A model generated the notes under the pieces. The model saw nothing but the letters and a program-made list of their open reading frames with translations. It had not been told where the DNA came from and searched no databases. A program made the translations under genes and the position numbers. 64,000 bases of DNA from assembly GCA_025766275.1 (NCBI GenBank), contig JAFKAC010000128.1:62001-126000 (forward strand), given 5' to 3'. Origin of the DNA: Lactarius indigo. Lineage: Eukaryota > Basidiomycota > Agaricomycetes > Russulales > Russulaceae. This document shows positions 44,556-54,542 of this stretch, in pieces; position 1 is the first letter of the stretch; each line of letters starts with the position of its first letter.

Positions 44556-44873
44556 ATCCAGGGGTAGTCATAGCTGCGGACTCCCCCTGTAAAACAGATA
44601 CGGTTGACTCGGCTTCATGTAGTTGTAAGATATGCCTACGATCTCGCCTCGTTTCGGACTCGGACCAATCTGTAATTCCTACGTACCACTTTGTTTCTGC
44701 CTGTCATGTTGATAGTAGTGATGTCTCGGCTTCCTGTTCTGATTCTACATCTACATCTGCCTCGGAGATGAACAATAGTATTAGTGTTCCGATTGCTCCA
44801 CAATCTGTAGCAGCGCCGCAAGTGATGATTTCTGATGCAGCGCTTTCTTCATGTATAATTGTAGGGGGGTAAA
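44551..44873 (+). pseudogene. pol: GE Pol start, in the -1 frame
   Basis: Slipping back one base on the T run gives TTT TTA GAT and an open frame of about 105 codons to a TAA near 44871. It is Ser/Asp/Thr-rich (SASCSDSTSTSASEMNN), like the linker between Gag and protease. Protease itself is not reached. Confidence 0.55.
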
Positions 44874-44958
44874 AGCTAATTCGGTAAAGGGTTAATGGTG
44901 GGTTTATGGGTTTAATCTCTCCATTTGAGATCCAATATAGTCCCTCATATATAGGATG

Positions 44959-45440
44959 TATAAACATGGGCGTCGAAAGTTCATCTGCATCAGCAGATAG
45001 GTCGTGTTTGTACTTGAAATATATGTTTTATTGTATTCCGAGTAGAATGGTATATTCTGGGAGCCCAAACCGGCCGCGTATAATGAGATACGATATACGC
45101 GGCACCTTTTGGGTTCCAATATTTCCCAAACTGGCCGCGTATAATGAGATGCAATATACGCGGCACCTTTTGGGTGTCCATATCGACCGCGTATGAGATC
45201 AATTATACGCGGTCGATATGGACACCCAAAAGGTGCCGCGTATATTGCATCTCATTATACGCGGCCAGTTTGGGAAATATTGGAACCCAAAAGGTGCCGC
45301 GTATATCGTATCTCATTATACGCGGCCGGTTTGGGCTCCCAGAATATACCATTCTACTCGGAATACAATAAAACATATATTTCAAGTACAAACACGACCT
45401 ATCTGCTGATGCAGATGAACTTTCGACGCCCATGTTTATA
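44959..45440. repeat. 482-bp near-perfect palindrome with TATACGCGGC hairpins
   Basis: Arms 44959-45193 and 45204-45440 are complementary with no mismatch seen by eye, around a 10-nt centre (gagatcaatt). Each arm holds two copies of a roughly 61-bp unit containing CCGCGTATAATGAGAT and ATATACGCGGCACC, themselves inverted repeats. The same unit type forms the array at 62004-62873. A 10-bp inverted pair (ATAATTGTAG at 44855, CTACAATTAT at 45509) lies further out and may or may not be the element's true ends. Confidence 0.9.
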
Positions 45441-46711
45441 TATTGACCACATATATCAACTCTCATTATACATAGTCCATATATTTATTTCTGTTTCCGT
45501 TTCTGTTTCTACAATTATGCTTAGTCAGCAGCTCCTTCCCTGATGTTCTCCCTTGATATCCCCCTTGAAACCCAGTCAAAACCCTGATGAACAAAACAGG
45601 ATAGGATTTAATTTAATTGAATTGATTCAATCAAATTCAACTTTCCAGACTATATCCAATCAGATTCATTTGTGTGTTGTAAATAATTGATATTTGTTGC
45701 ATGCAATTGCACAACAATTGATTTCACCTATTGAATCTTATTGATATCCATTGAATCTTACTGAATGTTGTTGAACCATGCACAAATGTGGAGAATTGAA
45801 TTACATTGAGTTCAGTTGAGCTGAGTCCATTCTACTGCAGTACACAACAAAAGAAATCATTCTACACTACCAAGAAACTACCAATTCAACTGAGGCTCCA
45901 GTGAGGTCTTCAAGCTGGCATTGAGCCAGTAGTTTTCTTCTTCATCACCTTGAGTTTGCACCAGGTATATGTCTGTAGATATAATTGGGTTAGATTGTGT
46001 CAGGTGAGAAATGAATGACTTACTATGCAGGTATCTTTGTCCAACTTGTTTCATATCTTCACAAACTTGTTGCATGTCACTTGATGGTCCTTGAGGAAGT
46101 TGATTGCATAGAGGTTCCTATGGGGCTGTGTTAGGACAAGTGATTGAAATGATCCTAATACCTACCTTGCAGTTGTGCTCTTTCCAGGGCACATGATGCC
46201 TGCTTTCTTTATCTTGGTCTTTGAGGTGCTCTTATCAGTCTTGCTGGTTGCCTCCAAGGCATCACCAGTCAACACTGCTCCAGGCATTGGAGCCATTCTC
46301 ACTGTGTCCATCAGTGTCATTGGCACATTGTCAGTTGTGTTGGTGGACTTGCATTGGGGGCCAGGCTTTGCAGGGATGCCATTGGTGGCAGTTGACAGTG
46401 CACCTTCTGAAGCTTGGTCAGGGGTGCTTGCCATTGTGTCCATCATCCATGTGTCATCGTTTGTGCCAGCTGAGTTGGGATGGGGAGCAGGCTCTAGCAG
46501 GGTGTGGTTGGTAACTGTTGTGATAGCATAAAGGGCATACCTTCCTGGGTTTGGATGTTGGCATCTTCCAACAGCAGTACTGGAGGGGTAGTTGGGACAG
46601 GAGTCTTCTAGATGATGCTGGTGCTGGGAATCAAGTTAGCAAAATGGGGTGTGTGGGGTTGCAGAGACATACAGTGGGTTTGAGATAATCTTTGTGAAAG
46701 TGTGTTGTTAG

Positions 46712-48575
46712 TCACATAGAATGCAGGTGGGATGATAGTAGATGTACTATGGACATCTCTGTGTCAGGGCCACCAGTTGTCACAGCAGCATGTTGAGTAT
46801 TGGATGGTCCTGGCAGACCTTTGGGGGCACCAGACATCATGGGACCCTGATCCTCATGCATGGTGGGTGTGTTGCTGCCATCTGTTGCTGTAGGCACAAT
46901 GGGTGGTGCAGGTTGAGTGGAAGGGGTGATGGTTGAGATTGGGGAGTCAAGGGTCAGACAAGAAGTGGATGGTGACATGGGAGACGTGCCACATTGTGCG
47001 TCGAGTGCCAGAGTGTGCATTGGATTGAGAAGTGGATGGTGACATGGGAGACATGCCATGTGTGCACCAAGTGCCAGAGCATGCATTGGATTGAGAAGTG
47101 GATGGTGATGTTGCAGACACACCATGTGTACTCCATCCCACCATATCTGTGGGGCAGTAGTGAGTGCAGAGGAAAAGGAAGGGACCCCATGCACCACACT
47201 TGCGACACATCTTGTATTGTGGACAATGGATCTCGTCGTGATTAGCATTGGAACAGAAGCATCGCCCATACCACCTTCCCTGAGTGGCAGCTGCAGTGGT
47301 TGGTGGGGAGGGCACAGTGAAGGAGGTGGTTTCATCAGGGGACATCTCCTGACATATCCATTCTTCTGCTTGTTGCATGGTAATCACCTCGGTGACCATC
47401 TCTGCACGATAGAAGATACACCGATACGATTGGTGCTCCTGGCTTTGACAATGTTGGCAGGCTGGCCTTGGTCTCATGGGGCAGTCACATACAAGGTGGT
47501 GAGGACTATTACACTGGTAACACCATCGTCAGCAGGGTCTGTCGATGAGTCAAGGAAACTTGACTGGTCCACCATGTCTGGGGGAAAAGGGGATGGCATA
47601 GTGGGAATGGTGTTGTGGAGCAGGGAGTGCAGTGAGATGAGCATACTTGTCAGCGATGGTGGTGAGGGCTCCTGCATACTGCAAACATCTTTTTGTACTG
47701 GCTAGTATTAGGTCCACCATGAGCTGGTCTGCTCTGAGTTTTCAGGCATCCTCTTCTCGCTTCTTGTGTTTTTCATCCAGCTCCTTCAGAGCCACAAGTC
47801 CTGTGTGTAATTGAGTTATTTTGGCAGTGAGGTGTGGGGAGTTAAGCTCAATCAGGGTTTTGTCCAGAGCACAGGTGTGGATGTCGTTTGGATCAAAGAA
47901 CTGGAGTTGCTCTGCAGTGAATGGGGGAGCAGAGATGTTGGGACACAGAGTAGACAGGTAGATGGTTTTGCCATAGTGAGGGTGTTCTTGCCGCATTGTT
48001 CCCACTACCTTGGTGAATCCTTTGCGATAGTAGATGTACTTCGCAATGTGGAATCCACCCTCAGGTAGTGGGATTTGCAATGGGTAGTACTTGGGCAAGC
48101 CGGGGGTGTTTGGGAAGAAGGGGGCACCTGGGTCATCAGTTTCTTCGCTAGGGGTGTTGGGTCTGTTGTAGTTGATGGGGGTGTGAACTCAGATGGGGGT
48201 GAGTGGTGTAGGAGGGGATTCTAGTGGGGGTGGTGGTGTCGAGGGTGTCGGTGATGGTACAGGTGCCTCAGGTGATGGTGTAGGGTTTTGACGAGGAGGG
48301 GGAGTTGGTGAGTATTGGCCTTCCTTGGGTGTAGATGGCATGAGTTCCCCTGGTTCTTGTTCAGGGGAGCAGGGGATGATGGGTACTGGGTTGATGGTCA
48401 CAGTAGACCGGGGAGAGTCTGTGGATGGTGGTGGTGGTGACAATCGAGGGATTCCAGGGATGGTGAATGACAGGTTGGTGACAGCGATGGTTTCACCATT
48501 GAAGAGGGCAGTGAGTTGGGGATCCACGTTGAGGACATTGACGAGGGTTGTGTCAGGGACTGGGGTGGTAGCCAT
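46712..48575 (-). pseudogene. GF accessory ORF downstream of pol, with zinc knuckles
   Basis: It has its own ATG at 48575, about 80 nt after the chromodomain. The N terminus (VNVLNVDPQLTALFNGETIA) and a long Pro/Ser/Thr run end at a TGA near 48188-48190, but coding resumes in the same frame (PKYYPLQIPLPEGG, HYGKTIYLSTLCPNISAPPF, ALDKTLIELNSPHLTAKITQ) and then a coiled-coil-like end at 47742. Shifted frames after that hold a CX2CX4HX4C knuckle (CYQCNSPHHLVCDC, about 47520) and further Cys-rich segments (CQHCQSQEHQSYRC; CRKCGAWGPFLF). The middle resembles the C-terminal extension of GC Pol. Function unknown; nucleic-acid binding is suggested by the knuckles. Confidence 0.55.
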
Positions 48576-48649
48576 GGTGTTGTGCTGCTAAAGGGTTTGA
48601 TTGAGGGTGTTCTCTTTATATCTTTCGTCCAGCCCTTGTGGCGGATGGG

Positions 48650-49301
48650 TGTGAACAATAGTAGTCTCTAATTGTGTCCTTGGTGTGTGTTAGATTGGTC
48701 ACAGGTTCCCATGTGTTGTCACTTGTGGGGAATCCCTTCCACTTTACCAGGAAGTGGAGTTTGCACCCTCAGCCTCATTCCTGGGTGTCTTCAATTCACT
48801 CCACTTCATATTCTTCTTCTCCATTGATAAGGTCAGGTGGAGGCCAGGTGAAGTTTGTTCCGTGCATCTCCATCTCCTTATACAGTGTGAGAAGGTTTGT
48901 ATGAAATACAGGGTGAATCTTCCATGATGTGGGAAGTTCGAGCTCATAAGAAACATCTGAAAGAACCTTTGTTATTTTAAGGGGTCTGTATCTTTTGGGG
49001 GCAAGTTTGCTTGTGGGATAGAAGGTGTGGAGGTTGTTCCTTCTAACCATACATAGTCCCCTTGTTGATAAGGTGTGAACCCCATTTTGCCTCGCTGTGC
49101 CATGAGGTGTTGTGCATGCCTGATGCTGTCCTGGGCATGCTGTCTAAGGACCAGCAATTCTTCTAATCGTTGATCCACTGTGGGACAACTTGACAGTTTG
49201 GGGATCCATGTTGTATGAGGTTCCCACCCCATAAGGAGTGTGAATGGAGGGTGTTTGGTTGTGGTGTTTGTCCATGAATTGTGCATGAATTGTGCCATGG
49301 G
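48650..49301 (-). pseudogene. pol: GF integrase C terminus and chromodomain
   Basis: The frame shows AQFMHNSWTNTTTKHPPFTL, LLMGWEPHTTWIPKL, YQQGDYVWLEG, then in a shifted frame SWKIHPVFHTNLLTLYKEME and, after further breaks, [20 protein letters not shown], a chromodomain. At least two frame changes and two stops are present. It aligns by eye with the same region of GC Pol (51700-51050). Confidence 0.75.
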
Positions 49302-49308
49302 TGTAACG
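49302..49308 (-). repeat. First 7 bp of a reversed GA-type LTR
   Basis: TGTAACG here and the sequence from 57004 together match the complement of the GA LTR end (TGTAACGCCACTACAGGGG). The last five bases are the target duplication of GC. Confidence 0.8.
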
Positions 49309-49772
49309 TGTAACGCCGTCACGACGTTAGCTCGACTTGAGCTCGATTAAGGCGACTCCTATGACTTAGCTAATCACGCGCAAAAGCGTATGGCTTCGAA
49401 GGCGGTTCTAGATGTACGCAGACACTAGGATCTTGGACGAGGCACTTCCCTAGATGGGAGGCACGGCTTTAGAGATGAGAATGAAAGAGACTAGAAGTGA
49501 CGATTGAAGAAGACCAAGATAGCGCATCTTGGTCTTCCGCAGCTACCTTAAATACAAGAAGAGCAGGCTTTCAAGCGCTGCTATGAGTCACCGTAACGTA
49601 GCGTCCAACGTATCGCGTAAGTACCGCAATCCTAATACTACTACTACCTGTACTAGGATCGAGTCATCCCTCAACGCCTAACTCCTACCGTAAACCCCGA
49701 GTCCGTGACTAATATACCTTACAGCCATAGCCACAACCGGTACAGTAAGGGTCCGATGCGAAAACCGTAACA
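49309..49772 (-). repeat. GC 3' LTR, 464 bp
   Basis: TGTAACGCCG to CCGTAACA on the plus strand. It is nearly identical to 56534-56998. Confidence 0.95.
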
Positions 49773-49784
49773 TCACCCCCTTTT
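49773..49784 (-). promoter_or_regulatory. GC polypurine tract
   Basis: AAAAGGGGGTGA directly precedes the 3' LTR on the minus strand, the expected plus-strand primer. Confidence 0.8.
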
Positions 49785-49802
49785 CAACGTGAGTCCCCAG
49801 AC

Positions 49803-52800
49803 TCACCGAAAGTCCCTCGCCGTCCATGTAGACTGCTCGTCACTAATCCGCTCGAAGACGTTAGCCCTCTCCAAGCGATAAATGCAGTCCCGCTTGTCGT
49901 CCCTCGCTGATAGTCGCATTGCTTGAAGCTGGCAAATGCGAGCCGCAAGCCGTTCTTCTTCGTACGCGGCTGCTCGATAACGCGTCACCTCCGCAGTCAG
50001 GGACTCGTCCCCAATGCAGTTCAGTGCGCGGTCTGTGATCTTGTCGGAGGCGAGGATAACTAGATCCTCGTGGGCGATGAAGGCGCGTCCCGCGGCCGAT
50101 AGCATCGGGAAGGCGTAGAGGGGTTTGCCGTAAAGATGGGGAGAGCCGGGGATAAGCCCCAGTACAAAAGGGTTCGCACCTCCGACAATCTGAACATGGC
50201 TGGCGTTCCTCTCTACGCCATCAGGTCCGGTGATGGGGAAGTGAACGTAATGGGGCTGTCGATTCGCCCTGAACCCTTCAGGCGCAAGGACCTGCGCGGG
50301 GTCGTCATCGTGCGTAATGGGGGTGTGAAGTGCGACGCCGGGCAGTCGCACACATCCTCGAGACATGGGGGTTCCGTCGGTGTGAACGAGCCATGGGGTG
50401 ATTCGGGGATTAGTAGGGTGGCTGTGCGTTCGAAGGAGGGGGTGTCTGACCGGGTAGTAATCTTCGTCGTCAGCGTGAGCTTCGTCGTTAGGGAGCGCTG
50501 CCTGCGCTGCCGCAACTCGCTCAATCTCCTCTGCGCTAAGCGCAGTTGTTCGTCGGCCCACTCCTTCGCCGTCCTCCGCCAATCCTCCGCTGCTTCTAAC
50601 TCCTGTTGGGTCTTCGAGGGGACGGTCGGCGGGGAGAATTCCCCTCGTGCCGATGAGGTCGTCACCTGGGGGGATAATGGCAACGGGTTCTCGATTGCCG
50701 TTGTCGTCTCTGAAGATGTGAGCGACGGCATGCTGCTGCTCATCGTCGGGCTGGCTAGTCGGGTCGGGGAACCTCTGTAAGACATTAGCCCATTCTTGAG
50801 CGGTGATATGCCCCGCTCGTATGTTTGCAGGTGTGTACGGAGTGAGCTGGACCTGTTGAACCACGGTTTCTTCGTCGTCTTCGATGAGGTTGGTGGCGTC
50901 TTGTGCGACTTGGTCGAGGAGGATCGCCGTGGTGACATGTCTGAGAGGAGAAGTGGGCATAGACGTCTGAGTGGATCGGAGGTAAGAGGGATGCTCTCCT
51001 TGGTCGTCCATGGGCTGGCTTTTAAAAGATCGCACACCCGCCTGGCCCTCTTGATACGCCTTGATCGCGTCTGGTGCAAACACGTCATCTTTGTCGACCC
51101 ACTGGTTCTCCGAGTCCGAATAACCCTTCCATTTGATGAGGTACTGGAGCTTTTTGCGGCGGCCGAAATGCCGCGAGTCTAGAATGGCCTCGACTTCATA
51201 TTCCTCCTCTCCCTCCACAAGATCCGGCGGTGGTCGTGGAAAGTTTTCGCCATGAAAAGCTGTACGTTTGTATGGCGTGAGAAGGTCGATGTGAAACACT
51301 GGATGGATGCTCCACTGCGTGGGAAGTTCGAGACGGTAGTTGTATGGGGACATCACCTGTACTACTTTAAATGGTCCGTGGCGTCGCGCCGCCAATTTCG
51401 CTGTGGGTTGATTGGTCCGTAGATGCCTTCCTTCCAGCCATACTTGATCACCGACTTGATAGCGTGGAGTATCTTTGTGCCGAACCCAGCTGTCTTGTGC
51501 CTTTTTGATAAGGTCTTGGGCAAGCCGGCGTGCCTCCTTTAATTGTGTCAGTCTGGTGATCACGTTTGGGATTGGAGATGGCTTATCCGTCCAATCGGCG
51601 GTCGGGTTGTACCCCATCAGAAGCATGAATGGCGATTGTTTCGTGTGTTCATGGGGCCAATTGTTGTGAGCGAATTCTGCTATCGGGAGATACGCCGCCC
51701 AGTTATCTTGACGCTCGTTGGCCCAGAATCGTAGATATTGTTCAAGCCACTGATTGGTCCGTTCCGACTGCCCATCCGTGCGCGGATGATAAGCCATGGA
51801 AATGTTCTGTTGGATACCCAATATGCGGCATATTTCTCGTGTGAATTTGGAGGTAAACCGGGGGTCTCGGTCACTAATAATTTTACGCGGTAATCCGAAT
51901 CGTTTGAACACGTGGTTGACGTACAGAATGGCGGTCCCCTCTGCTGTGATCTCCTCGTTGCAGGGAATAAATATGGATGCTTTGCTACAATCATGATCAG
52001 TAACGGTTAGAATGCTGTCGTACGACTGTGAGATCGGCAGTTTGGTGATGAAGTCAAGGGCAATGGTATGGAAGGGAGGAGCGTCCTTGGCAGCGGTGAT
52101 TGGGTGTAGTGGTGCACGGGTTGGTCTTGTATTGACTTTGATTCGCTGACAGTCAGCACATCCTGTAACGTACTCATACACATCCCGGCGGATACTCGGC
52201 CACCAGTGGTGTCGCTCTACGATCCGTTGTGTCCTGCTTATTCCAGGATGTCCGTGTACCGGTGGGTCGTGGTGGTCTTGTATAATGGCCCGGTACGCTG
52301 TCATGGGTCCTGTGACTACCAGTCGTCCGTCCTTGTACCACTCTCCCTCTATCTTTTTGAGGCGATGGGCGTCGATCCAGGTTTTGATTATGGCGGGGTC
52401 TTGTCGTCGCTTCGGCGGTTGCATCATCGGGTGTGTTTCCAACGTACGCGCAGCATTAGTGGCTCGTATAAATACCTCCGGAGGTAAGACAACCACACCT
52501 TGGTTGTCCCCCTCTCCTTGGTCGTAGTCTGGCCATCGTGATAGCGCATCCGCTCTGCCATTGTTCTTTCCTTTGATGTGATGGATCTCGAAGTTGTACT
52601 CCATTAATTCTAGTACTTCTCGAGCGACCCTTCGACTGATCTTTTGCGGAGTTTTCCAATATTGGAGATTTAGGTGATCTGAGAATATTTTGATCTTGTG
52701 TGGAGACCCTGCGAGCAGAGGTCTCCAGTGGCGAAGGGCTTTGACAATGGCGAGAAGTTCTAGGTCATAAATGTCGTAATTTCGCTCCGCTTCATTCAGC

Positions 52801-54542
52801 GTTGCCGAATAATACCCTATAGGATGCTTGCGACCGTCATTTTTCTTTTGTAGGAGTACTGCGCCTACCGCGAATCCTGACGCGTCGACCTCTAGCTCGA
52901 ACTGATCTTGTAAGTTGGGGTGTGCTAGTACTGGTTCTTCCGTTACGAGTCGTTTGAGGGTTTTGAAGGCCCGCTCTTCATCGTCTCCCCAGTTCCACTC
53001 GGTATCTTTCCTCGTTAACCGGTTGAGTGGTCGTGCGTGGGTTGTGAAACCTCGGATGAAAAGGCAGTAAAAGTTACAGAAACCCAAAAATGACCGTACG
53101 TCCCTGACCTTGGTTGGTGTCGGCCAGTCTCTGATGCCGCGAACTTTTACCGGGTCCATGCGCGTTACCCCCTTTTCAAGGATTACCCCCAGGTAATCCA
53201 TCCGAGGTTGGTGGAAAAGGCATTTTTCGAGCTTGAAGTAGAGGTCGTGTTCCTGAGCAACGCGAAGAACGTCCGTCACCACGGCTATGTGATCAGCGGA
53301 TGTGGCGCCTTCCCGTGTGGCGATGCCGATGTCATCCATGTAGACACGGATGATGGTACCACGGAGTTCGTGCTTCGCGATGGTATCACGATAGATGTGG
53401 TTCATCATTGTTTGGAAGGTGGCCGGCGAGTTGGTGAGACCGAAGAACATTACTGTTGGCTCAAAAAGGCCAAACTTGGTCTTGAAGGCCGCCTTTTCCT
53501 GATCACCGTCTCGTATTCGGATATTATTATATCCCCAGCGGATGTCGAGCTTCGTATAGATGTGGGCGTTACTGAGGTCGTAAATGAGGTCTTGAATTAG
53601 GGGGAGCGGGTACTGATTTCGTATAGTATATGAATTGATGGTGCGATAGTCCTGTACGGGGAGTAGTTTTCCGTCCTTCTTTTTGACAAAGAAGAATGAA
53701 GATGCGTACGGGGATATGGAGGGTCGCAGATATCCTTGCTGCAGTTTCTCGTCTAGAAATTCCTTGAGCTTCCCTTCTTCTTCTTGCGTTAATGGGTATA
53801 TTTTGCAATCTATTGCTGAAGGGGTACCCGGCTTAAAGTCTATTGTGTGGTCCCACGGCCTGGTGGGGGGAAATCGTTGTGACGCTTCTTCGCTGAAGAG
53901 TTGTTGGAAGGCGTGGTAGACTACCGGCAGTTCTACGGGCTTTTCCTCCCCTTTTGCCTGGATGGCCAATTCTGTGGACGTAGTTGCTCGCAAGTACGTG
54001 TCCTCCTCATCTAGTTCGAGGGCTATCGCTTCCTTTTCATCGTTAGTTAGAGCGGTCGCGATGACGGTGTGACGGTCCAGACTGTCCTGTGTGCTGATCA
54101 CAATTGGCATGACCTTTTCATGTATGACCGCGTCTCGCCAATTGATGGTTGGTTCGTAGGTTGCCAACCAGGGATAACCTAGGACAACCTCTTCATTTCC
54201 GAGATTCGTGATAAGGAATCTCATGGTCCTGTGATACCCGTTGGCGTATACATCCAGATCGGTGAAGTGAGTGATGGACCCAGCTTTATTTTCCGTACTG
54301 TCTATGTTCCAGACCTTCCGCGGTCGGATCAGTTGCTGGATCCCTATACCCATTTTCTTGATGAAATTCGGGTGTATGAAGTTATCGGTGGCCCCCGAGT
54401 CCACCAACGCTTTTATGTCGGCCATCCGGTAATTCGTACGAATCGAGACTGGAATTCGAAGAGAACGAAAGCGCGTCATGATTACAGAATTACAATTTAA
54501 AGCCCTCACCCAGGCCGATGGGTTCAGGCGCTCCGAAAACCC
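49803..54542 (-). CDS. pol: GC Pol: protease, RT, RNase H, integrase, chromodomain, long C-terminal extension
   Basis: The frame is open from 54770, but real Pol probably begins at the -1 slip site (54542-54536), giving about 1580 residues. Numbered from 54770: protease ALVDSGATDNF (about 122); RT with VYMDDIGIA (about 477); RNase H VDASGFAVGAVLL (about 625); the integrase zinc region HGHPGISRTQRIVERHHWWP with CADCQRIK (about 840-875), Asp in IALDFITKLP (about 905), Asp in ISDRDPRFTSKF (about 967), Glu in DGQSERTNQWL (about 1002); chromodomain LQYLIKWKGYSDSENQWVD (about 1200). About 410 further residues follow without a stop, including HYVHFPITGPDGVERN, LIPGSPHLYGKPLYAFPML and a helical end. 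Most chromoviruses stop soon after the chromodomain. All catalytic residues are present. Confidence 0.9.
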   Translation of the reverse strand, partial: GFSERLNPSAWVRALNCNSVIMTRFRSLRIPVSIRTNYRMADIKALVDSGATDNFIHPNFIKKMGIGIQQLIRPRKVWNIDSTENKAGSITHFTDLDVYANGYHRTMRFLITNLGNEEVVLGYPWLATYEPTINWRDAVIHEKVMPIVISTQDSLDRHTVIATALTNDEKEAIALELDEEDTYLRATTSTELAIQAKGEEKPVELPVVYHAFQQLFSEEASQRFPPTRPWDHTIDFKPGTPSAIDCKIYPLTQEEEGKLKEFLDEKLQQGYLRPSISPYASSFFFVKKKDGKLLPVQDYRTINSYTIRNQYPLPLIQDLIYDLSNAHIYTKLDIRWGYNNIRIRDGDQEKAAFKTKFGLFEPTVMFFGLTNSPATFQTMMNHIYRDTIAKHELRGTIIRVYMDDIGIATREGATSADHIAVVTDVLRVAQEHDLYFKLEKCLFHQPRMDYLGVILEKGVTRMDPVKVRGIRDWPTPTKVRDVRSFLGFCNFYCLFIRGFTTHARPLNRLTRKDTEWNWGDDEERAFKTLKRLVTEEPVLAHPNLQDQFELEVDASGFAVGAVLLQKKNDGRKHPIGYYSATLNEAERNYDIYDLELLAIVKALRHWRPLLAGSPHKIKIFSDHLNLQYWKTPQKISRRVAREVLELMEYNFEIHHIKGKNNGRADALSRWPDYDQGEGDNQGVVVLPPEVFIRATNAARTLETHPMMQPPKRRQDPAIIKTWIDAHRLKKIEGEWYKDGRLVVTGPMTAYRAIIQDHHDPPVHGHPGISRTQRIVERHHWWPSIRRDVYEYVTGCADCQRIKVNTRPTRAPLHPITAAKDAPPFHTIALDFITKLPISQSYDSILTVTDHDCSKASIFIPCNEEITAEGTAILYVNHVFKRFGLPRKIISDRDPRFTSKFTREICRILGIQQNISMAYHPRTDGQSERTNQWLEQYLRFWANERQDNWAAYLPIAEFAHNNWPHEHTKQSPFMLLMGYNPTADWTDKPSPIPNVITRLTQLKEARRLAQDLIKKAQDSWVRHKDTPRYQVGDQVWLEGRHLRTNQPTAKLAARRHGPFKVVQVMSPYNYRLELPTQWSIHPVFHIDLLTPYKRTAFHGENFPRPPPDLVEGEEEYEVEAILDSRHFGRRKKLQYLIKWKGYSDSENQWVDKDDVFAPDAIKAYQEGQAGVRSFKSQPMDDQGEHPSYLRSTQTSMPTSPLRHVTTAILLDQVAQDATNLIEDDEETVVQQVQLTPYTPANIRAGHITAQEWANVLQRFPDPTSQPDDEQQHAVAHIFRDDNGNREPVAIIPPGDDLIGTRGILPADRPLEDPTGVRSSGGLAEDGEGVGRRTTALSAEEIERVAAAQAALPNDEAHADDEDYYPVRHPLLRTHSHPTNPRITPWLVHTDGTPMSRGCVRLPGVALHTPITHDDDPAQVLAPEGFRANRQPHYVHFPITGPDGVERNASHVQIVGGANPFVLGLIPGSPHLYGKPLYAFPMLSAAGRAFIAHEDLVILASDKITDRALNCIGDESLTAEVTRYRAAAYEEERLAARICQLQAMRLSARDDKRDCIYRLERANVFERISDEQSTWTARDFR

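Larger units (their letters stand above)
41212..44870 (+). mobile_element. Ty3/gypsy retrotransposon GE, 5' half
   Basis: A 775-bp LTR, self-complementary primer site, leader, gag, and the first 105 codons of pol in the -1 frame. It ends near 44870, before protease is reached, where the palindromic repeat region begins. No 3' LTR is in the window. Confidence 0.8.
45560..49301 (-). mobile_element. Old CpG-poor Ty3/gypsy remnant GF
   Basis: On the minus strand: the integrase C terminus and chromodomain (49301-48650), then a separate accessory ORF (48575-46712), then AT-rich sequence with many attgaat/caattga motifs (45900-45600). CpG is very rare throughout while TpG/CpA are common, unlike GC next door, which suggests long exposure to cytosine methylation and deamination. 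It is interrupted at 49302 by the LTR that contains GC. Confidence 0.7.

Noticed and set aside
44855..45518. ATAATTGTAG/CTACAATTAT as terminal inverted repeats of the palindrome element
   Set aside because: No target duplication beside them and joining the flanks does not restore the GE frame, so not called as the element's ends.
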